Origin: an uncultured Muribaculaceae bacterium
GTDB taxonomy: Bacteria > Bacteroidota > Bacteroidia > Bacteroidales > Muribaculaceae
NCBI GenBank assembly: GCA_904501735.1
Contig: CAJGBY010000002.1
Span: 124,001 to 188,000 of the forward strand
Length of the DNA stretch: 64,000 nt
Reading direction: 5' to 3'
Of the stretch, positions 1 through 8,591 are shown one piece after another. The position numbers were made by a program, and so were the translations under genes. How positions within the stretch are numbered: position 1 is the first letter of the stretch; the number at the start of each line of letters is the position of its first letter. The notes beneath the pieces were generated by a model that had not been told where the DNA came from, searched no databases, and saw only the letters and a program-made list of their open reading frames with translations.

Positions 1-732
1 AAATGGTCGATAGCTTGGTGCAGCCATTGTAAACAAGTAGCCTTCTTTGCCTTTTTCTTTAGCTGCTAATTGAGCTGCCTCAACTACATCTTCAGGAAGT
101 CCTTCCAAATCGTTCTTTTCAAGCCATACTTCATATGTGTTAAGCTCTTTAAGAACATTTTGACCAAACTTAAGAGTTAACATAGAAATCTCGTTGCTTA
201 GTGTGCGATACTTTTCGCGATCTTCGCCTTCAAGATTAGCGCCACTTCTTGCAAAAGATAAGTATGTTTCGTTAAGAAGCATCAAATCTTCTTTGTCAAG
301 AGTGCTCTTGTCGATGTGATCGTACACAAATTTGATTCTTTCCCATAGCTTTTCATTAAGACTGATGCTTGTGCTATGAGCTGATAGGATAGGAGAGATC
401 TTTGTTGAAATCTCCATCAATTCATCATTTGAATTTGCTGAGATATATGGATAGAAAACTCCTAAAACGCGATTTAGTGTTTTGCCCGAACGCTCAAGAG
501 CAACAATAGTATTCTCGAAAGTAGCAATGCTTCTTTGATTTACAATTGCATTGATTTCTTGAGTTTGTTCTTCAATACCTTTTAAAATTGCAGGTTCAAA
601 GTCACTGTTAGTGATTTTGTCAAATGGAACAGCTCCATTTGTTGTCTTAAACTCCGAAAAGAAGATGTTTTGACTATTTGCCATAGTTTGGAGTGATAAA
701 ATTAGTACTAAAACTAAAATGATTTTTTTCAT
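1..732 (-). CDS. M3 family metallopeptidase (dipeptidyl carboxypeptidase-like), N-terminal part
   Basis: The gene runs off the left edge, so only the first 244 residues are visible. It opens with a hydrophobic signal peptide (MKKIILVLVLILSL...MANSQ), so the enzyme is exported. The text after it (FFSEFKTTNGAVPFDKI, then an EINAIVNQ...TFENTIVALERSG helix) resembles the helical N-terminal lobe of the M3 (thimet/Dcp) peptidases. These zinc enzymes cleave dipeptides or short peptides. The catalytic HEXXH lies in the missing part and was not seen. The start is the only Met preceding a signal peptide. It is transcribed toward the window edge, just downstream of the TPR gene on the same strand (20 bp gap), so the two may share a transcript. 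Confidence 0.8.
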   Translation of the reverse strand, partial: MKKIILVLVLILSLQTMANSQNIFFSEFKTTNGAVPFDKITNSDFEPAILKGIEEQTQEINAIVNQRSIATFENTIVALERSGKTLNRVLGVFYPYISANSNDELMEISTKISPILSAHSTSISLNEKLWERIKFVYDHIDKSTLDKEDLMLLNETYLSFARSGANLEGEDREKYRTLSNEISMLTLKFGQNVLKELNTYEVWLEKNDLEGLPEDVVEAAQLAAKEKGKEGYLFTMAAPSYRPF

Positions 733-752
733 TGTATTTTAAATTTATTTGA

Positions 753-2942
753 TTATTGTTTGCTATTTAATGAATCTAACATAATAGAAATATCATATTT
801 TGATACGCCAATAGAGATTAGGCAATCTATATCGGCTAGATAAGTTTCGTTAAATTTCTCTATAGAACCTTTTAATTCTTTTATTGAGTGGTTATACATA
901 CTTATGGCATCTTCGATTTCTTGTTTTGCAAACTTTAAGTGCCCATAATTTAAGTAGTCGGTTGCACTTGGGTTAGTGCTAAGAATCTTATTGTAATATG
1001 TATCGCTTGTGTCAAAATCTTTCATTAAGAATAAGCACCATGCAATAGGTCGCAAAGCCTTTGCCCCTGAATTGCCTAAGTAATAAACCTTATAGTAGTA
1101 GTTTAATGCATTTTTGTGTTGTTTTAATTCAAGATAGCAATGACCTATATTGAGCAAAATGTTGATATTCTCGGGTGATAAAGTTTCAGCATCAAGATAA
1201 CATTGTAGTGCTTTGTCAACTTGCTTTTGAGCTTTGTAGCAAATAGCTAAGTGCTTGAGTGTCCAAAAGTCTTTGTTGGCCAATAACTCATATTTTTCGT
1301 ATTCATTGATTGCTTTACTATATTTACCTATATTTTGATAACAAAAACCTATCTTTTGATATAGTACAGGATTGTCATTCTTTTGATTTTCATCTATTGA
1401 CTCAAGATAGGTTGCAGCCTCATTGTATAAATTGTTTTGAAGACAATATTCACCGATAAGTGTGAGAATATCGTTTACGCAATTCACAGGTGTCAACCAC
1501 TTGATTACATCGATATCAAACACATTTAAGAATGGATCGATGAACTCGCTTCTACGAGGATAGAATTTGAAGAAACGATAGTAATTTTGTAGTTGATTAT
1601 TAATGACTGATTGTCGGTTTACCGCTTCGTTAATTTGTATTTCACTCGATTTTAACTCTTTGATTGCATTGTTTTGTTCTTCGATTTGTGCAAGCATAGA
1701 ATTGCGTTGCGATTGAGGAACTAACCCTAATGATGCTACGAAAGAGTATTTATCACTATCACACAAGAATTTAGAATCAAGCATTGTGTTAAATGACTTA
1801 ATTTCGTTGGCTTGTAATGTGTTGTGTAATAACGAATGACCTTGATGGAATGGCAAGAACCAATTGCTAATATCGTTGAAGAAAGGGAATGTTTTTAGAT
1901 GACTGAAAGTGCCTGCAAATACATCGCTGCCATCTAATTGCATTTTGTTGAATTCTTCAATTTTCTTTGTTAACTTGTCATCGTCAAAAAGATTTTTCCA
2001 TTCTGGATTACCTTCAAAATCGGCATTTTCGATGAAGGAATTATCTGACTTAAATTTCTTGACAAAATCAGGAGAAACCTTCATTAAATTGGGCAATATT
2101 TCGTTCTCCATCTTTTGTGTAATCTTCTCGGTGTTCCAACTCTTAATAAGTTGCAACAAGATATTTTTGATGTCTTGAGTGAAATTATCATTCTCTGCCA
2201 TTACATAGAAGATATCACTTATTTGTTGTGACATCATCATTCTATCCTTATGGAGTATAGCCACAAGAACAATAGCAGTAAGAGCTTTTATTGCTATACT
2301 TGTATTTTGAGAATTATATAATTTCGCAAGAATAGAGAAAAGCGACTCGTCATAATATTCAAACAGCGATAGCATAATAGCCGATATGATCAACTCTTTG
2401 AAATATGTTGGGTAGTTTTCATTGTTGAATATATCATTAATACTTTCAATATCCTGAGCGTTGATAGGGAATATTGCCCATATATAATTAAATATCTCAA
2501 CTTCAGTTCGTTCTATCTCAGCAGTAATGATATTATCATTTGATTCAAGCATGTTTTGTTTTGAAATTGCTTGAGAGTATTTATTTAATAGAAAAGATAG
2601 AGTTGTGTTGCTCTTTTGTTTGATGCGTTTATAACTGTAATATAAGTTTACATCATTTTTTGTGCGATCTTCACAAATTATCTTGTCAGTAATTGTAAAC
2701 AATCGTTGGATGAAGTTGCGAAATATAGATTCTCTTTGAGGATCGCATGTCCCATTTTGAAAATAGGTCAGCAAATATTTATATTCTAATTTGATATTAT
2801 CTAATTCAGTAGAAAAGTTTGCTACTGAAGTATATTTTTGTAAATCTTCGATGCCTCGAACGGCATTATTGAGCTTATATGCAGTTAATGAATTGTAGAT
2901 AATCTTTCGTTGTTCGAGAATTTCGCTTCTATTCATATCCAA
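753..2942 (-). CDS. Large TPR-repeat protein of unknown function
   Basis: The 729-residue protein has no signal peptide and is probably cytoplasmic. About five tetratricopeptide repeats can be read between roughly residues 520 and 695 (for example KIGFCYQNIGKYSKAINEYE, LAICYKAQKQVDKALQCY, NIGHCYLELKQHKNALNYY). These usually form a protein-binding superhelix. The N-terminal 500 residues are predicted mostly helical, contain a Q/N-rich stretch near residues 420-455, and match no family I recognise. A CAAATATA (-7 box in reverse) lies 15 bp upstream of the start, without a clear -33 partner. It is probably a scaffold or adaptor, but no substrate or partner is suggested by its neighbours (an M3 peptidase downstream, a DUF4293 protein divergently upstream). 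Confidence 0.75.
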   Translation of the reverse strand: MDMNRSEILEQRKIIYNSLTAYKLNNAVRGIEDLQKYTSVANFSTELDNIKLEYKYLLTYFQNGTCDPQRESIFRNFIQRLFTITDKIICEDRTKNDVNLYYSYKRIKQKSNTTLSFLLNKYSQAISKQNMLESNDNIITAEIERTEVEIFNYIWAIFPINAQDIESINDIFNNENYPTYFKELIISAIMLSLFEYYDESLFSILAKLYNSQNTSIAIKALTAIVLVAILHKDRMMMSQQISDIFYVMAENDNFTQDIKNILLQLIKSWNTEKITQKMENEILPNLMKVSPDFVKKFKSDNSFIENADFEGNPEWKNLFDDDKLTKKIEEFNKMQLDGSDVFAGTFSHLKTFPFFNDISNWFLPFHQGHSLLHNTLQANEIKSFNTMLDSKFLCDSDKYSFVASLGLVPQSQRNSMLAQIEEQNNAIKELKSSEIQINEAVNRQSVINNQLQNYYRFFKFYPRRSEFIDPFLNVFDIDVIKWLTPVNCVNDILTLIGEYCLQNNLYNEAATYLESIDENQKNDNPVLYQKIGFCYQNIGKYSKAINEYEKYELLANKDFWTLKHLAICYKAQKQVDKALQCYLDAETLSPENINILLNIGHCYLELKQHKNALNYYYKVYYLGNSGAKALRPIAWCLFLMKDFDTSDTYYNKILSTNPSATDYLNYGHLKFAKQEIEDAISMYNHSIKELKGSIEKFNETYLADIDCLISIGVSKYDISIMLDSLNSKQ

Positions 2943-3027
2943 AATATAATATTATGCAAATATACACAAAATTATAATCTTAAATCGTGTTTTTTTTATG
3001 ATTAATTGACTTTTAAAGTATTTTATA

Positions 3028-3058
3028 TTGTCAAAATTGAACAAATAGATTAAATTTG
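3028..3058 (+). promoter_or_regulatory. Bacteroidota-type promoter for the DUF4293 gene
   Basis: TTG (-33) is separated by 20 bp from TAAATTTG (-7, consensus TAnnTTTG). The start codon lies about 40 bp downstream, giving a short 5' leader of roughly 33 nt. Confidence 0.6.
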
Positions 3059-3097
3059 CAATAAAATAGATTAAGCAAACATTTTAATTAATAAATT

Positions 3098-3520
3098 ATG
3101 GTAATACAACGCATTCAATCGGTTTATCTGTTATTAGTAACAATATTAATGGCAATTTATTCTTTTTCTGATGTGGTTTTGGTGAAAACAATAGCAGAGT
3201 CATTTGAAAAAATAAGACTATATGATTTAAGTTTAGTGGCATTTATATTGAGCTTATTGGTTACATTGCTTTCGTTTGTAACTATCTTAAAGTTTAAATC
3301 GATGAAGTTGCAAATTGCTTTGTGTAGCGTAAATATTATGTTGGTGCTAACACAGTTGGTAGTGATGGTAGTTGATGCATTAGGACTAACGACTGTTCAG
3401 TTTGACCAATTCTTGCTATCTAATAGCTTACCACTTCTATCGGTAGTCTTCTTGGTTTTGTCGATTTCGTCAATCAAACGAGACATGAAACTATTAAGCA
3501 GTTATGATAGACTAAGATAA
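3098..3520 (+). CDS. DUF4293 family membrane protein
   Basis: A 140-residue integral membrane protein opening with MVIQRIQSVYLLL, a typical beginning of the Bacteroidota-specific DUF4293 family. Four hydrophobic segments are visible (about residues 8-25, 43-65, 72-92 and 105-122), followed by a short basic tail (SIKRDMKLLSSYDRLR). Function is unknown for the family. The gene stands alone between its own promoter and a strong bidirectional terminator shared with uvrA. The family assignment rests on remembered N-terminal sequence and topology. Confidence 0.75.
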   Translation: MVIQRIQSVYLLLVTILMAIYSFSDVVLVKTIAESFEKIRLYDLSLVAFILSLLVTLLSFVTILKFKSMKLQIALCSVNIMLVLTQLVVMVVDALGLTTVQFDQFLLSNSLPLLSVVFLVLSISSIKRDMKLLSSYDRLR

Positions 3521-3523
3521 AAA

Positions 3524-3552
3524 AATAAGGAGTTGAAAAACTCCTTATTTTT
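3524..3552. terminator. Bidirectional intrinsic terminator between DUF4293 gene and uvrA
   Basis: AATAAGGAGTT and AACTCCTTATT pair around a GAAA tetraloop, with T/A runs on both sides. It serves the converging DUF4293 and uvrA genes and overlaps the uvrA stop codon. Confidence 0.85.
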
Positions 3553-6340
3553 TTTGTTCCAATTTTTCCTTAAGATATAATCCTGTATAACTTTCGTTAC
3601 ACTTAACCAATTCTTCCGGAGTGCCAGTAAATACGATACTACCACCATTTTCGCCACCTTCTGGACCTATATCGATAATATGATCAGCACATTTAATGAC
3701 ATCCATATTATGTTCGATAATCACGATTGTGTGGCCTTTAGAGATTAATTTATTAAACGCTAACAGAAGGGTGTTGATGTCGTGAAAATGCAAACCGGTA
3801 GTTGGCTCGTCGAATATAAATAGGGTAGGCGAATCTTTCTCCTGAGAAAGATAATAAGCTAATTTCACTCTTTGATTTTCACCACCCGATAGAGTCGATG
3901 ACGATTGGCCCAATTTGATATATCCTAAACCAACATCCTGAAGTGGTTTCATTCTACGAACGATTGCCTTTTCGGTTAATCCATTACCTTCTGAGAAGAA
4001 ATCAATAGCTTGATTGATTGTCATCTCAAGGATATCGTTAATGTTTTTGCCTTTATATTCAACTTCTAATGCACTTTGCGAATATCTTTTGCCTTGACAA
4101 TGTTCACATTTTAATGTAATGTCGGCCATGAATTGCATTTCGATAGTGATTGTGCCTTCACCTTTACACTCTTCACATCGACCGCCAGGTGTATTGAATG
4201 AGAAATATCCAGAATTGTAACCCATTTGTTTTGATAATTGCTGCTCAGCATACAATTTTCTTATCTCATCAAATACTTTGAGGTATGTTGCCGGATTGCT
4301 ACGAGAAGATTTGCCAATCGGATTTTGATCCACAAATTCAACGCCTTTTATTAGATGTAAATCACCTTCGATGCTTTGATGTTGGCCTGGCGTTTCTTTA
4401 GATTCGCTATAAATCTTAGCTAAAGCACGATATAGAATTTGATTGATTAGTGTTGATTTTCCCGAACCACTCACACCAGTCACTACTGTCATTATACCAA
4501 GTGGAATCTTTACATCTACATTCTTTAGGTTGTTTTCAGTGGCCCCTTTAATCTCGATATAATTGTTCCATCTACGGCGATTTTTAGGAACTGGAATCTT
4601 TAATTCACCGTTTAAGTATTTTACCGTTAAGCTTTCAGTTGCAGCGTTTAGACTATTTGTTTCACCTTGATAGATTATCTCTCCGCCTTTTCGCCCAGCT
4701 AATGGACCCACATCAATGATATAGTCGGTAGAACGAATGATTTCTTCGTCATGTTCTACGACAACGACGGTGTTACCTTGCTTTTGTAGCATGCGCAATA
4801 CATGGATCAGTTTATCTGTATCGCGAGAATGCAGTCCAATGCTTGGTTCATCTAATATATAAAGAGAGCCTACAAGGGAGCTGCCCAAAGATGTAGCAAG
4901 ATTAATTCGTTGGCTTTCACCACCCGATAGCGTAGATGATAGTCTATCTAATGTAAGGTAACCAAGCCCAACATTATATAAGAAACTTAATCTATTCTTG
5001 ATTTCAGTAAGAATTCTTTGAGCTATTTGTTGATCATGTTCCGATAATTCAAGTTCCTCAAACCATTTCATTAAGTCTTTTATTGGCAACTTAACTAAAT
5101 CGGTGATTGATGCACCATTTATCTTTACATATTCAGCATGTGGCTTTAAGCGCGAACCATTACATTCAGGACAAGTAGTTTTACCACGATATCGTGCCAA
5201 CATAACTCTGTTCTGAATGATATAGCTTTTAGATTCTAAATAGTTAAAGAAAGCATTTATTCCTCCATATTCTCCATCCCCATTCCATAAAAAGTCCAAC
5301 TCTTCTTGTGTTAGTTGATAGTAGGGACGATGTATTGGGAAGTTATGTTTAGCTACAATTCGTATAAATTCGCGCTTATATTCGCTCATTATTGGACCTC
5401 TCCAGCATAGGATAGCGTCATCATAAATAGACAGACTTTTGTCAGGAATGACAAGCGATTCATCTATACCAACAATCTTGCCGTAACCTTCACATTTTGA
5501 ACAAGCACCAATAGGATTATTAAAGTTAAACATTAACTCGCTTGGAACTTGAAATAGAATACCATCAGCTTCAAAATGCTTCGAGAAAATATGTGATACA
5601 ACATCATTGTTAGCCCACACTTTTAAGATACATTCATCATGACCCTCAAAGAATGCAGTTTCGATTGAATCGAGCAATCTTATGTCATCATCGGGGTCAT
5701 GCGTTACGGCCATTCTGTCAACGAGCAAGTGATAACTACATTCATCATATTCTTTATCTTGATTCAGTAAATCAGTGATTGATATGAATTCATTATTGTG
5801 TTCTAATCTTGAATAACCTGCTTTGTATAGAATTTCTATTTGTTGACGGAAAGTGCGATCCTGGGGTATATGAATTTTTGCTAAGATCGCAAATCTTGTT
5901 CCAATGGGATAGCTATTAATGGCTGCTATTACATCTTGTGCTGTGTGCTTTTTCACCACTTCATTGCTGATTGGAGATATTGTTTTTCCAATGCGTGAAA
6001 AAAGCAGTCTTAAATAGTCGTAAATTTCAGTTGATGTTCCAACTGTACTTCTTGCATTACGATTGTTTACTTTTTGTTCAATAGCTATTGCAGGGGGTAG
6101 ACCTTTAATGAAATCACACTCAGGTTTTGCCATTCTGCCAAGGAATTGACGAGCATAAGATGAAAGACTTTCAACATAGCGTCTTTGTCCTTCGGCATAT
6201 AATGTATCGAAAGCAAGAGAGGACTTGCCCGAACCAGAAAGCCCAGTTATAACTACTAATTTATTTCGAGGAATTGTTACGTCAATATTTTTAAGATTGT
6301 TGACTTTTGCTCCTTTGATTATGATGTCTTTTGTGAACAT
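3545..6340 (-). CDS. uvrA: Excinuclease ABC subunit A
   Basis: UvrA is the damage-recognition ATPase of nucleotide excision repair and works as a dimer with UvrB. Two ABC modules are visible: Walker A GLSGSGKSSLAF near the N-terminus and GVSGSGKSTLIN in the second half, with signatures LSGGESQRI and LSGGENQRV and the Walker B segments ILDEPSIGL and IFDEPTTGL. Zinc-binding cysteine pairs are present (CSKC...CPEC in the first half, CEEC...CEHC in the second). The open frame extends 12 codons further upstream, but a well-formed promoter lies inside that extension, so the start at MFTKDIIIKG is chosen. This gives 931 residues, a normal length. It is monocistronic and divergent from the ytxH operon. 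Confidence 0.96.
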   Translation of the reverse strand: MFTKDIIIKGAKVNNLKNIDVTIPRNKLVVITGLSGSGKSSLAFDTLYAEGQRRYVESLSSYARQFLGRMAKPECDFIKGLPPAIAIEQKVNNRNARSTVGTSTEIYDYLRLLFSRIGKTISPISNEVVKKHTAQDVIAAINSYPIGTRFAILAKIHIPQDRTFRQQIEILYKAGYSRLEHNNEFISITDLLNQDKEYDECSYHLLVDRMAVTHDPDDDIRLLDSIETAFFEGHDECILKVWANNDVVSHIFSKHFEADGILFQVPSELMFNFNNPIGACSKCEGYGKIVGIDESLVIPDKSLSIYDDAILCWRGPIMSEYKREFIRIVAKHNFPIHRPYYQLTQEELDFLWNGDGEYGGINAFFNYLESKSYIIQNRVMLARYRGKTTCPECNGSRLKPHAEYVKINGASITDLVKLPIKDLMKWFEELELSEHDQQIAQRILTEIKNRLSFLYNVGLGYLTLDRLSSTLSGGESQRINLATSLGSSLVGSLYILDEPSIGLHSRDTDKLIHVLRMLQKQGNTVVVVEHDEEIIRSTDYIIDVGPLAGRKGGEIIYQGETNSLNAATESLTVKYLNGELKIPVPKNRRRWNNYIEIKGATENNLKNVDVKIPLGIMTVVTGVSGSGKSTLINQILYRALAKIYSESKETPGQHQSIEGDLHLIKGVEFVDQNPIGKSSRSNPATYLKVFDEIRKLYAEQQLSKQMGYNSGYFSFNTPGGRCEECKGEGTITIEMQFMADITLKCEHCQGKRYSQSALEVEYKGKNINDILEMTINQAIDFFSEGNGLTEKAIVRRMKPLQDVGLGYIKLGQSSSTLSGGENQRVKLAYYLSQEKDSPTLFIFDEPTTGLHFHDINTLLLAFNKLISKGHTIVIIEHNMDVIKCADHIIDIGPEGGENGGSIVFTGTPEELVKCNESYTGLYLKEKLEQKK

Positions 6341-6358
6341 TTCAGTAAATTTGAATAA

Positions 6359-6390
6359 CAAAAATACTACATTCATCTTATTTGTACAAA
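6359..6390 (-). promoter_or_regulatory. uvrA promoter
   Basis: Read on the minus strand: TTTG (6387-6390), 20 bp, then TATTTTTG (6359-6366). Transcription should begin near 6352, leaving about 12 nt before the MFTKD start codon and excluding the longer open-frame start at 6376. Confidence 0.65.
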
Positions 6391-6405
6391 AATTTTAGTA
6401 CATAG

Positions 6406-6436
6406 TTGTACTGTGTCGAAAATATTTGTATATTTG
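6406..6436 (+). promoter_or_regulatory. Promoter of the ytxH-prmA operon
   Basis: TTG (6406-6408), a 20-bp spacer and TATATTTG (6429-6436). The -33 boxes of this promoter and the divergent uvrA promoter are only about 15 bp apart. The predicted leader is about 100 nt. Confidence 0.6.
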
Positions 6437-6539
6437 TGGTAACAAAATAAGTGTAATTTGTAATTAGATTTGCAAGTCAACTATTTTGTTGAAAATATTG
6501 TTATTATAATTGAAGTATAACATTTTAAATTTATAAGAT

Positions 6540-6737
6540 ATGAAACCATTACATGTTGTTTTGGCAGTAGTAGGCGGCGCAATTGCTGGTGCTGCAGTAG
6601 GTCTTCTTTTTGCTCCTGAAAAAGGAACAGAAACTCGTAAGAAGATTGGTGAGTGTTTGAGAAAAAGAGGTATCAACCTTACAGGTAAGAAAATGGATGA
6701 GCTTGTAGATGAAATCTCAAGTGAATTTGAAAACTAA
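6540..6737 (+). CDS. YtxH domain-containing small protein (first of tandem pair)
   Basis: This 65-residue protein has one glycine/alanine-rich membrane segment (VVLAVVGGAIAGAAVGLLFAP) followed by the hallmark APEKGTETRKKI and a charged, amphipathic C-terminus. That is the YtxH layout, seen in small general-stress and envelope proteins of unknown biochemical role. It is followed 14 bp later by a paralogue with the same architecture, which suggests a tandem duplication. Both sit at the head of an operon with a holin-like membrane protein and prmA. Confidence 0.8.
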   Translation: MKPLHVVLAVVGGAIAGAAVGLLFAPEKGTETRKKIGECLRKRGINLTGKKMDELVDEISSEFEN

Positions 6738-6751
6738 TAATAAGAAAAGAT

Positions 6752-6958
6752 ATGAAATATAGAGGTCTTTTGTATGCGTTCTTAGGTGGCGCTGCAGTAG
6801 GATGTGCAACTGCAATCTTGTTCGCTCCTGAAAAGGGTAGTGATTTGAGAGCGCGAATCAAGCACATGCTTAAGGAAAGAGGTATTGATTTTAGTGATGA
6901 CGATGTAAGCGAACTTGTTGATCAAATTACAGCTGAAATCGAAGACAGTAAAGCATAA
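6752..6958 (+). CDS. YtxH domain-containing small protein (second of tandem pair)
   Basis: This 68-residue paralogue of the preceding gene shares the membrane segment followed by FAPEKGSDLRARI and an acidic C-terminal end (SELVDQITAEIEDSKA). The two copies share the pattern KERGI(D/N)...(V)DEL/ELVD(Q/E)I, showing that the C-terminal half is conserved as well as the glycine-rich membrane part. It is probably membrane-anchored with the charged tail in the cytoplasm. A hairpin follows immediately, so the YtxH pair may be expressed more strongly than the genes behind it. Confidence 0.8.
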   Translation: MKYRGLLYAFLGGAAVGCATAILFAPEKGSDLRARIKHMLKERGIDFSDDDVSELVDQITAEIEDSKA

Positions 6959-6962
6959 AAAA

Positions 6963-6998
6963 CATAAAGGCGTAGTAAAACATATTACGCCTTTATTA
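6963..6998 (+). terminator. Internal hairpin/terminator after the YtxH pair
   Basis: TAAAGGCGTA and TACGCCTTTA form a perfect 10-bp stem around an 11-nt loop, followed by TTATAATT. The next gene on the strand begins 14 bp later, so this looks like a partial terminator inside the operon. Confidence 0.6.
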
Positions 6999-7011
6999 TA
7001 ATTAGCACTTC

Positions 7012-7359
7012 ATGGATACATCATCATACAAAGAATTATGGGGTGAGGTGAAGAAATACCTTACTCTTCAAATTGATTATGCTAAATTAACAGCTGTAGA
7101 GAAAATTACAATATTAGTGTCAACAATGACATTTGTTGGCATAGTTATCGTTTTGTCTACATGCGCATTATTCTTCTTGTCTGAAGCGATTGTTAATTGG
7201 CTGGTAACAATTCTCAATAATGAATGTGCAGCTAATTTAATTGTATTTGGTGTGTTTGTACTGCTATTGATAATTGTGTTCTTATTTAAGAAACCACTAA
7301 TTATTAATCCAGTTGCGAGATTTGTTACAAAATTGTTCTTAAATCCTCCTAAGAAATGA
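7012..7359 (+). CDS. Phage-holin-superfamily-III-like small membrane protein
   Basis: The 115-residue protein has a charged N-terminal helix (residues 1-30), two membrane segments (about residues 33-60 and 72-95) and a basic tail ending NPPKK. This is the layout of the 'putative actinobacterial holin-X' family (PF07332), common next to YtxH proteins in Bacteroidota and not evidence of a prophage. The role is unknown, probably in the envelope. Its stop overlaps the next start codon by 4 bp, indicating translational coupling. Confidence 0.65.
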   Translation: MDTSSYKELWGEVKKYLTLQIDYAKLTAVEKITILVSTMTFVGIVIVLSTCALFFLSEAIVNWLVTILNNECAANLIVFGVFVLLLIIVFLFKKPLIINPVARFVTKLFLNPPKK

Positions 7360-7643
7360 ATACAAACAATAACCTTGAGCAAGATAATGCTAACACTTGG
7401 AATGGTGTAACAATTGACGAGTTGAAGTATATGCGTGCAGCATCACTAATCAGACTCGAAATGCAGAAAGACTACCTAAAAAGGAAGGTTGCAACTTCGA
7501 TGCCAATGTTGTCAAGTGAGAAAAGAGGTGCAGTAAGTAGCATTTCTTCTGGTATGACGAAAGTGCAAAAGATTCTTCTGTTTGTGAAAGGAGTGCGTTT
7601 AGCAACAAATTTATTCTCATATTTCAAAAAGTCAAAGAAGTAA
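7356..7643 (+). CDS. Small conserved hypothetical protein coupled to the holin-like gene
   Basis: I do not recognise a family for this 95-residue basic protein. It is rich in Lys and Met, has no signal peptide or clear membrane segment (one mildly hydrophobic stretch near residues 68-82, KILLFVKGVRLATNLFSYF), and ends KKSKK. The start overlaps the stop of the holin-like gene in the form ATGA, and prmA begins 4 bp after its stop, so all three are probably co-translated. In position it corresponds to the small soluble or peripheral partner often seen with YtxH/holin-X pairs. Confidence 0.6.
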   Translation: MNTNNNLEQDNANTWNGVTIDELKYMRAASLIRLEMQKDYLKRKVATSMPMLSSEKRGAVSSISSGMTKVQKILLFVKGVRLATNLFSYFKKSKK

Positions 7644-7647
7644 ATTT

Positions 7648-8502
7648 ATGAATGACTATATACAAGTGGATTTTGAACAAACACCACTTAATGAAATAGA
7701 AATTGATATTTTAGATGCATTGCTATGCGATGTTGGCTTCGAAAGTTTTGTTCAAAATGAAAAAGGTGTATCTGCTTTCATAAAAAATGAACAATACGAT
7801 GAAGCGGCTATAGCCAATGTGGTGGATTCTTATCCATTTAGCAGTAAATTTGTTTGGAAATCTAATTATATCGAGGGCAAGGATTGGAATCAAGAATGGG
7901 AGAAGAATTTCTTCAAACCAATGGTGATTGCCGATAAGTGTGTAATTCACAGCTCTTTCCACGCTGATTATCCTAAAATGCAATACGATGTAGTTATCGA
8001 TCCTAAAATGGCATTTGGTACAGGTCATCACTCTACAACCAACCTTATTGTTACTGAATTGTTATCAATGAATCTTGATAATCAAAAGATTCTTGATATG
8101 GGTACAGGAACAGGCATTTTGTCGATTATTGGTGTTATGCATGGTGCGGCAAGTGCTGTGGGTATCGAAATTGATGAAGCTGCCTATGTAAATGCTTTGG
8201 AAAATATTGAGTTGAATGATGTTCAAGACAAAGTGAACATACTAAGAGGTGATGCAAGTTGTCTTGAAAATTATGAAGAAAATTCATTTGACATCGTTTT
8301 AGCTAATATTAATCGTAATGTTATTTTAAATGACATCGATAAGTATGCTAAGATGTTGAAAACAGGTGGACTTATGCTCTTAAGTGGTTTCTATTTTGAA
8401 GAAGCTGATATGATGAAGGAAGCAGGAGCTAAGAACTCTTTAGAATTCCAATTTGCAAAGCAAGATAATAATTGGGCATTAGTTTGTTTGAAGAAATGCT
8501 AA
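7648..8502 (+). CDS. prmA: Ribosomal protein L11 methyltransferase
   Basis: PrmA trimethylates ribosomal protein L11 using S-adenosylmethionine. The 284-residue protein has the small N-terminal substrate-binding domain, the linker motif DPKMAFGTGHHSTT and the SAM-binding motif LDMGTGTGILSI, followed by the acidic residue of strand 2 (GIEIDEAAY) and the LANINRNVI catalytic segment. Length is normal. It is the last protein gene of the ytxH operon and is followed by the tmRNA gene, which has its own promoter. Confidence 0.95.
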   Translation: MNDYIQVDFEQTPLNEIEIDILDALLCDVGFESFVQNEKGVSAFIKNEQYDEAAIANVVDSYPFSSKFVWKSNYIEGKDWNQEWEKNFFKPMVIADKCVIHSSFHADYPKMQYDVVIDPKMAFGTGHHSTTNLIVTELLSMNLDNQKILDMGTGTGILSIIGVMHGAASAVGIEIDEAAYVNALENIELNDVQDKVNILRGDASCLENYEENSFDIVLANINRNVILNDIDKYAKMLKTGGLMLLSGFYFEEADMMKEAGAKNSLEFQFAKQDNNWALVCLKKC

Positions 8503-8561
8503 TTAATGAATCATTTCTTTGAGTTTTACTCATTTTATCGGTTTAATTCAAGAAAGATTCG

Positions 8562-8569
8562 TATCTTTG
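8562..8569 (+). promoter_or_regulatory. -7 box of the tmRNA promoter
   Basis: TATCTTTG matches TAnnTTTG and lies 22 bp before the first base of the mature tmRNA. No clear TTG was found at -33. Confidence 0.5.
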
Positions 8570-8591
8570 CAAAATAATACTGAAACCTTAC

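Noticed and set aside
6341..6376. Upstream start of uvrA
   Set aside because: The promoter -7 box lies between it and the MFTKD start, and the added residues do not resemble UvrA.
7012..7359. Prophage, because of the holin-like protein
   Set aside because: Holin-X-type proteins beside YtxH genes are ordinary chromosomal envelope genes, and no other phage gene is present.
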